From assembly GCA_019057815.1 (NCBI GenBank), contig JAHLWR010000024.1, forward strand, positions 1 through 52,514: DNA of 52,514 nt, given 5' to 3'. The position numbers and the translations under genes were made by a program. Shown one piece after another: positions 50,288-52,514 of this stretch. Origin of the DNA: Candidatus Heimdallarchaeota archaeon (GTDB taxonomy: Archaea > Asgardarchaeota > Heimdallarchaeia > Heimdallarchaeales > Heimdallarchaeaceae). The notes beneath the pieces are model-generated. The model did not search any database, was not told the DNA's origin, and saw nothing but the letters and a program-made list of their open reading frames with translations. Within the stretch, counting starts at the first letter, position 1; every line of letters starts with the position of its first letter.

Positions 50288-50777
50288 GGTGACAATAACT
50301 CATCATGAATCATAATGCTATAGTTCTACCAGAAATAGAAGATAAAAAAACGCTCCTCTTTTGCAAGCTTATTCGAGATGCAGATAAATTAGATGTTTGA
50401 GATGTTATTCTAACAGAAAATGAAAAAGATGAAAATAATGATATAAGTTTAGGATTCTCAAATAATACAAGTTTCAATCCTGAAATAGTAAAAGCAATAA
50501 AAAAGAAGCAAGTAATTGATTATAAACTAATAACATCAGCATTAGATTTTAAGTTAATCTTGCTCAGTTGGGTATACAATATCAACTTTGATTACACTTT
50601 CAATTTGATTAAAGAAAGAGAAGTGGTTAAACGAATAATAGAAATGCTCCCAGAAAATGAGGAAATTCAATCTATAAAGGAAGAGATAAGGAATTATATA
50701 GATAGTAGAATAGAACCGTAATTATCTTGTTTACTTTGTTGGTCAAATGAAAATAGAAAAAAAAGGAAAAAAGAATT

Positions 50778-52376
50778 TTACTTCTTCTTTTTATAGAAAT
50801 AAGTTGCTCCACCAGCACCAATTAATACTATTGCAGCAACGGAAACTGATACACCAATAACCCAACCTTCTACTGCAACAGCTTCAATAGTATATATTAT
50901 ATATCCTACAGCTTGAAGTCCATCACTGTTTTCAATAATGATAGTTAAATTGTAAGATCCTTTACTATAATCAGCAAGAGGAATCTCAATGGACAATTCA
51001 GTAGGTTCCCATTCAGGTAAGAACTCAAAATTGTGTTCAAGCAGAAGAGTGTCACTATCATAAATACTTAAGTTACCGTCAGTTGTTATTCTACTTCTGT
51101 AGGAATTCCAGACTGTAAAGTTTACAAATCCATTTTCTTTCCTAATTGAAGTCAAAGATTCTTGATCAACTTCGAATAGTGGTTGAGCATAGAATACTTC
51201 AGAACGGAAAGCAAGAGTTTCATTTATAGCAAGTTCCCAGATCACTTCTCCAGCTTGATTTACTTCTGTCCAATATTTCATCGGTGTGAGACCATTACCG
51301 CAAAATGATCCTAAGTAAGTATTATGGGGGAGTTTATCCACTCCAGCGCGATTACCACTATAATGACTGGGACTGGGACCTTCATATGAGAATACTTCGC
51401 GAGCAATCATATTATCTTCATCGATTACAAATTCAACGAACCTACTCGTAACACTGGCATAATCCGTTCTATTATGATAGTCATTATCGAAGATTGTAAA
51501 GTGATTATTTCCTACATGTTGAATATCATGCGCACCATAGAAAAGTCCAGGTTTTTCATTACCACATTTATCATACATAATGAAATCACTTTCATAAGCA
51601 CCAACTTGCCATAAGACATCTCCAGTTTTCTTATCAATTTTGAAGACTGTACTTAAGCTTCGAGCATTGAAATAGATATAATCATTTTCGATATCCCAAT
51701 GTAAGGCGTTGCCGTGACACCAATCTGCAGGACCTTTTCTTGTTTCATTGAACAAATAATATTCTGTTATATTGAATGGAATATGTTCTGATCCTCGCCA
51801 TTCCCATAAAACCGTTCCATTTTGAAGACATTCAAAGATTGTATCATATTCAATATCGAGATCTTCTCCTCCAACTTCTACTGTACCGACTTTTTCTCTT
51901 CCTAATCCTAGAAAAGTTTCAGTTAGTGGATTATACTCATAATCGTGGTGATAGCCAAGAGATTCTATGTGCTCTTGTTCATTCGTCTCTAAATTCCAGA
52001 AAGTAATATGGGATTTATTATCAAAAACTAATGTTCTAGAATCAATCATACGAGTAGTTTGAATATAACCTTTTATCGCAGCTACAATGTTCCCATCAAC
52101 ACCAATAATAACTGTTGTGACATTTGCTTTATCATTATTAATAAAGAGATCTGTAACCAAGTATCGATCAATTACTTCATCAGTTTTGAGAATCGATTGT
52201 TTGTCTTCTAATACCAAATTTAAAAGAACTTCTGGTAATGAGATTAAGTCATCACTCAAACCCAGAGATGATTTAAGTGATATATTTGTATCTATGTTTT
52301 GAGTCAATGCTTGTATCCCTGACAGATTTATCAGTAAAGCAAATACTATTGTTGCAGTTATTATTATTTTCTTCAT
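50778..52376 (-). CDS. Membrane-anchored arylsulfotransferase (ASST-like)
   Basis: A 532-aa surface enzyme. It has a signal peptide (about 1-24), then an ASST-type beta-propeller with VLWEWRGSEHIPFN (about 189-202), WCHGNALHWDIENDYIYFNA (219-238), a likely catalytic region YGAHDIQHVGNNHFTIFDND (280-299, His283/His287) and GEVIWELAI (about 394-402). ASSTs move sulfate between phenolic donors and acceptors without PAPS. A beta-sandwich (about 420-500), a membrane helix and YFYKKKK follow. Its outward location makes surface-exposed acceptors likely. Start ATG at 52376. Not in an operon with the PAPS genes, so a direct link is inference. Confidence 0.9.
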   Translation of the reverse strand: MKKIIITATIVFALLINLSGIQALTQNIDTNISLKSSLGLSDDLISLPEVLLNLVLEDKQSILKTDEVIDRYLVTDLFINNDKANVTTVIIGVDGNIVAAIKGYIQTTRMIDSRTLVFDNKSHITFWNLETNEQEHIESLGYHHDYEYNPLTETFLGLGREKVGTVEVGGEDLDIEYDTIFECLQNGTVLWEWRGSEHIPFNITEYYLFNETRKGPADWCHGNALHWDIENDYIYFNARSLSTVFKIDKKTGDVLWQVGAYESDFIMYDKCGNEKPGLFYGAHDIQHVGNNHFTIFDNDYHNRTDYASVTSRFVEFVIDEDNMIAREVFSYEGPSPSHYSGNRAGVDKLPHNTYLGSFCGNGLTPMKYWTEVNQAGEVIWELAINETLAFRSEVFYAQPLFEVDQESLTSIRKENGFVNFTVWNSYRSRITTDGNLSIYDSDTLLLEHNFEFLPEWEPTELSIEIPLADYSKGSYNLTIIIENSDGLQAVGYIIYTIEAVAVEGWVIGVSVSVAAIVLIGAGGATYFYKKKK

Positions 52377-52514
52377 TTATACTACCCTTTCTTAATTATT
52401 GTTATTCTTGTATAACAATTCAATCAATTATAAAAATTCTTTCCTTTAAATTTCTAAATTGTTAACTCAACAGACATGGGTTACACTTGAGGGTAATTGG
52501 AGAGTCAAGGGGAC

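Larger units (their letters stand above)
48888..50310 (+). mobile_element. TnpB-only element inserted in an HD-domain gene
   Basis: About 1.42 kb. ATGAAT occurs at both junctions (48882-48887 and 50305-50310), so the exact ends can be shifted by up to six bases. The right end has a hairpin CTTGTC (50270-50275) / GACAAG (50282-50287) followed by GTGACAATAA; the left end carries TTGTCACCTTAA near 48902-48913, an inverted match to it. No transposase TnpA is present. Insertion after ATGAAT without target duplication fits IS200/IS605-type elements. Confidence 0.8.
48525..50721 (+). pseudogene. HD-domain hydrolase gene split by TnpB element and carrying a TGA
   Basis: The first part (48525-48887) encodes an HD-superfamily hydrolase: LKEKHSLHVRDNIIEISKGL, IIAIFHDIGRFKQFSTY and KLVNHAKYGVQVLEEEG, up to TAIMN. 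After a TnpB element, the frame resumes at 50311 with HNAIVLPEIEDKKTLLFCKL and IRDADKLDV, then an in-frame TGA where relatives have Trp (RDADKLDIW), then 107 more open codons to TAA at 50719-50721. So the gene has two lesions: insertion and nonsense. The family hydrolyses phosphoester bonds of nucleotides or similar substrates. Restoring both gives about 260 aa. Confidence 0.85.

Noticed and set aside
49810-50306. Minus-strand ORFs of 96 and 126 aa
   Set aside because: Antisense of the TnpB gene; no start context or family resemblance.
1-52514. CRISPR array, tRNA or rRNA genes
   Set aside because: No short repeat with regular spacers, and no T-loop (GGTTCRAAT) in a cloverleaf context, was found by reading.

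Overview
The window is AT-rich, densely coded archaeal DNA. Promoters are archaeal (TATA-like boxes about 25 nt before leaderless starts), and several real genes begin with GTG or TTG. Seven ORFs, two of them beta-helix proteins, have a signal peptide and end in one membrane helix plus a short Lys/Arg tail, as in archaeal surface proteins. With the Lrp-type regulator, class-II-synthetase-fold AsnA, many toxin-antitoxin (TA) remnants and recurring Ig-like surface modules, this looks most like an Asgard (Heimdall/Loki-type) archaeon. That assignment is inference; no rRNA or tRNA gene was seen.

Layout. 1-9.2 kb: fused GMP synthase (guaA), then exported or anchored surface proteins (beta-helix, beta-helix plus Ca-binding repeats, beta-propeller) with a PIN-type TA pair between them. 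9.3-10.2 kb: a decayed patch with an antitoxin, a frameshifted PemK/MazF-like toxin and HEAT-repeat remnants. 10.2-20.6 kb: a surface-glycan locus with two glycosyltransferase-like proteins, a flippase, a pyruvyltransferase-like protein, an asparagine-synthase-like amidotransferase, a NeuA-PseG/SpsG fusion and NeuB, pointing to an activated nonulosonic (sialic-acid-like) sugar. 20.8-28.7 kb: a surface protein, a TauE/SafE transporter, a HepT-MntA TA pair, an orphan methylase, a zinc-ribbon protein, a nonsense-interrupted TPR-like gene and an AbrB-RelE module whose toxin lacks a normal start codon. 29-31.6 kb: a PAPS-synthesis pair (cysQ and a sat-cysC fusion). 31.7-33 kb: a TnpB element.

33-52.5 kb: a rearranged region. 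A block [N6-DNA methylase, minus] - [tiny membrane protein, plus] - [NAD-dependent epimerase, plus] occurs at 34.3-37.3 kb and, partly decayed, at 44.4-47.0 kb. The epimerase copies share a 286-bp identical tract that includes the promoter. Between them lie a TPR protein, a beta-helix gene split in its signal peptide by a 1005-bp DDE insertion sequence with a 6-bp target duplication, and a divergent asnA/asnC-like pair with a palindromic control region. After the second block come a CapD/FlaA1-like dehydratase, an HD-domain gene split by a second TnpB element, and an anchored arylsulfotransferase.

Together the genes describe building and decorating a glycoprotein-rich cell surface: nonulosonate and other sugar-nucleotide enzymes, transferases, a flippase, surface proteins and sulfate activation and transfer. 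TA modules and insertion elements are scattered through it, several visibly broken.
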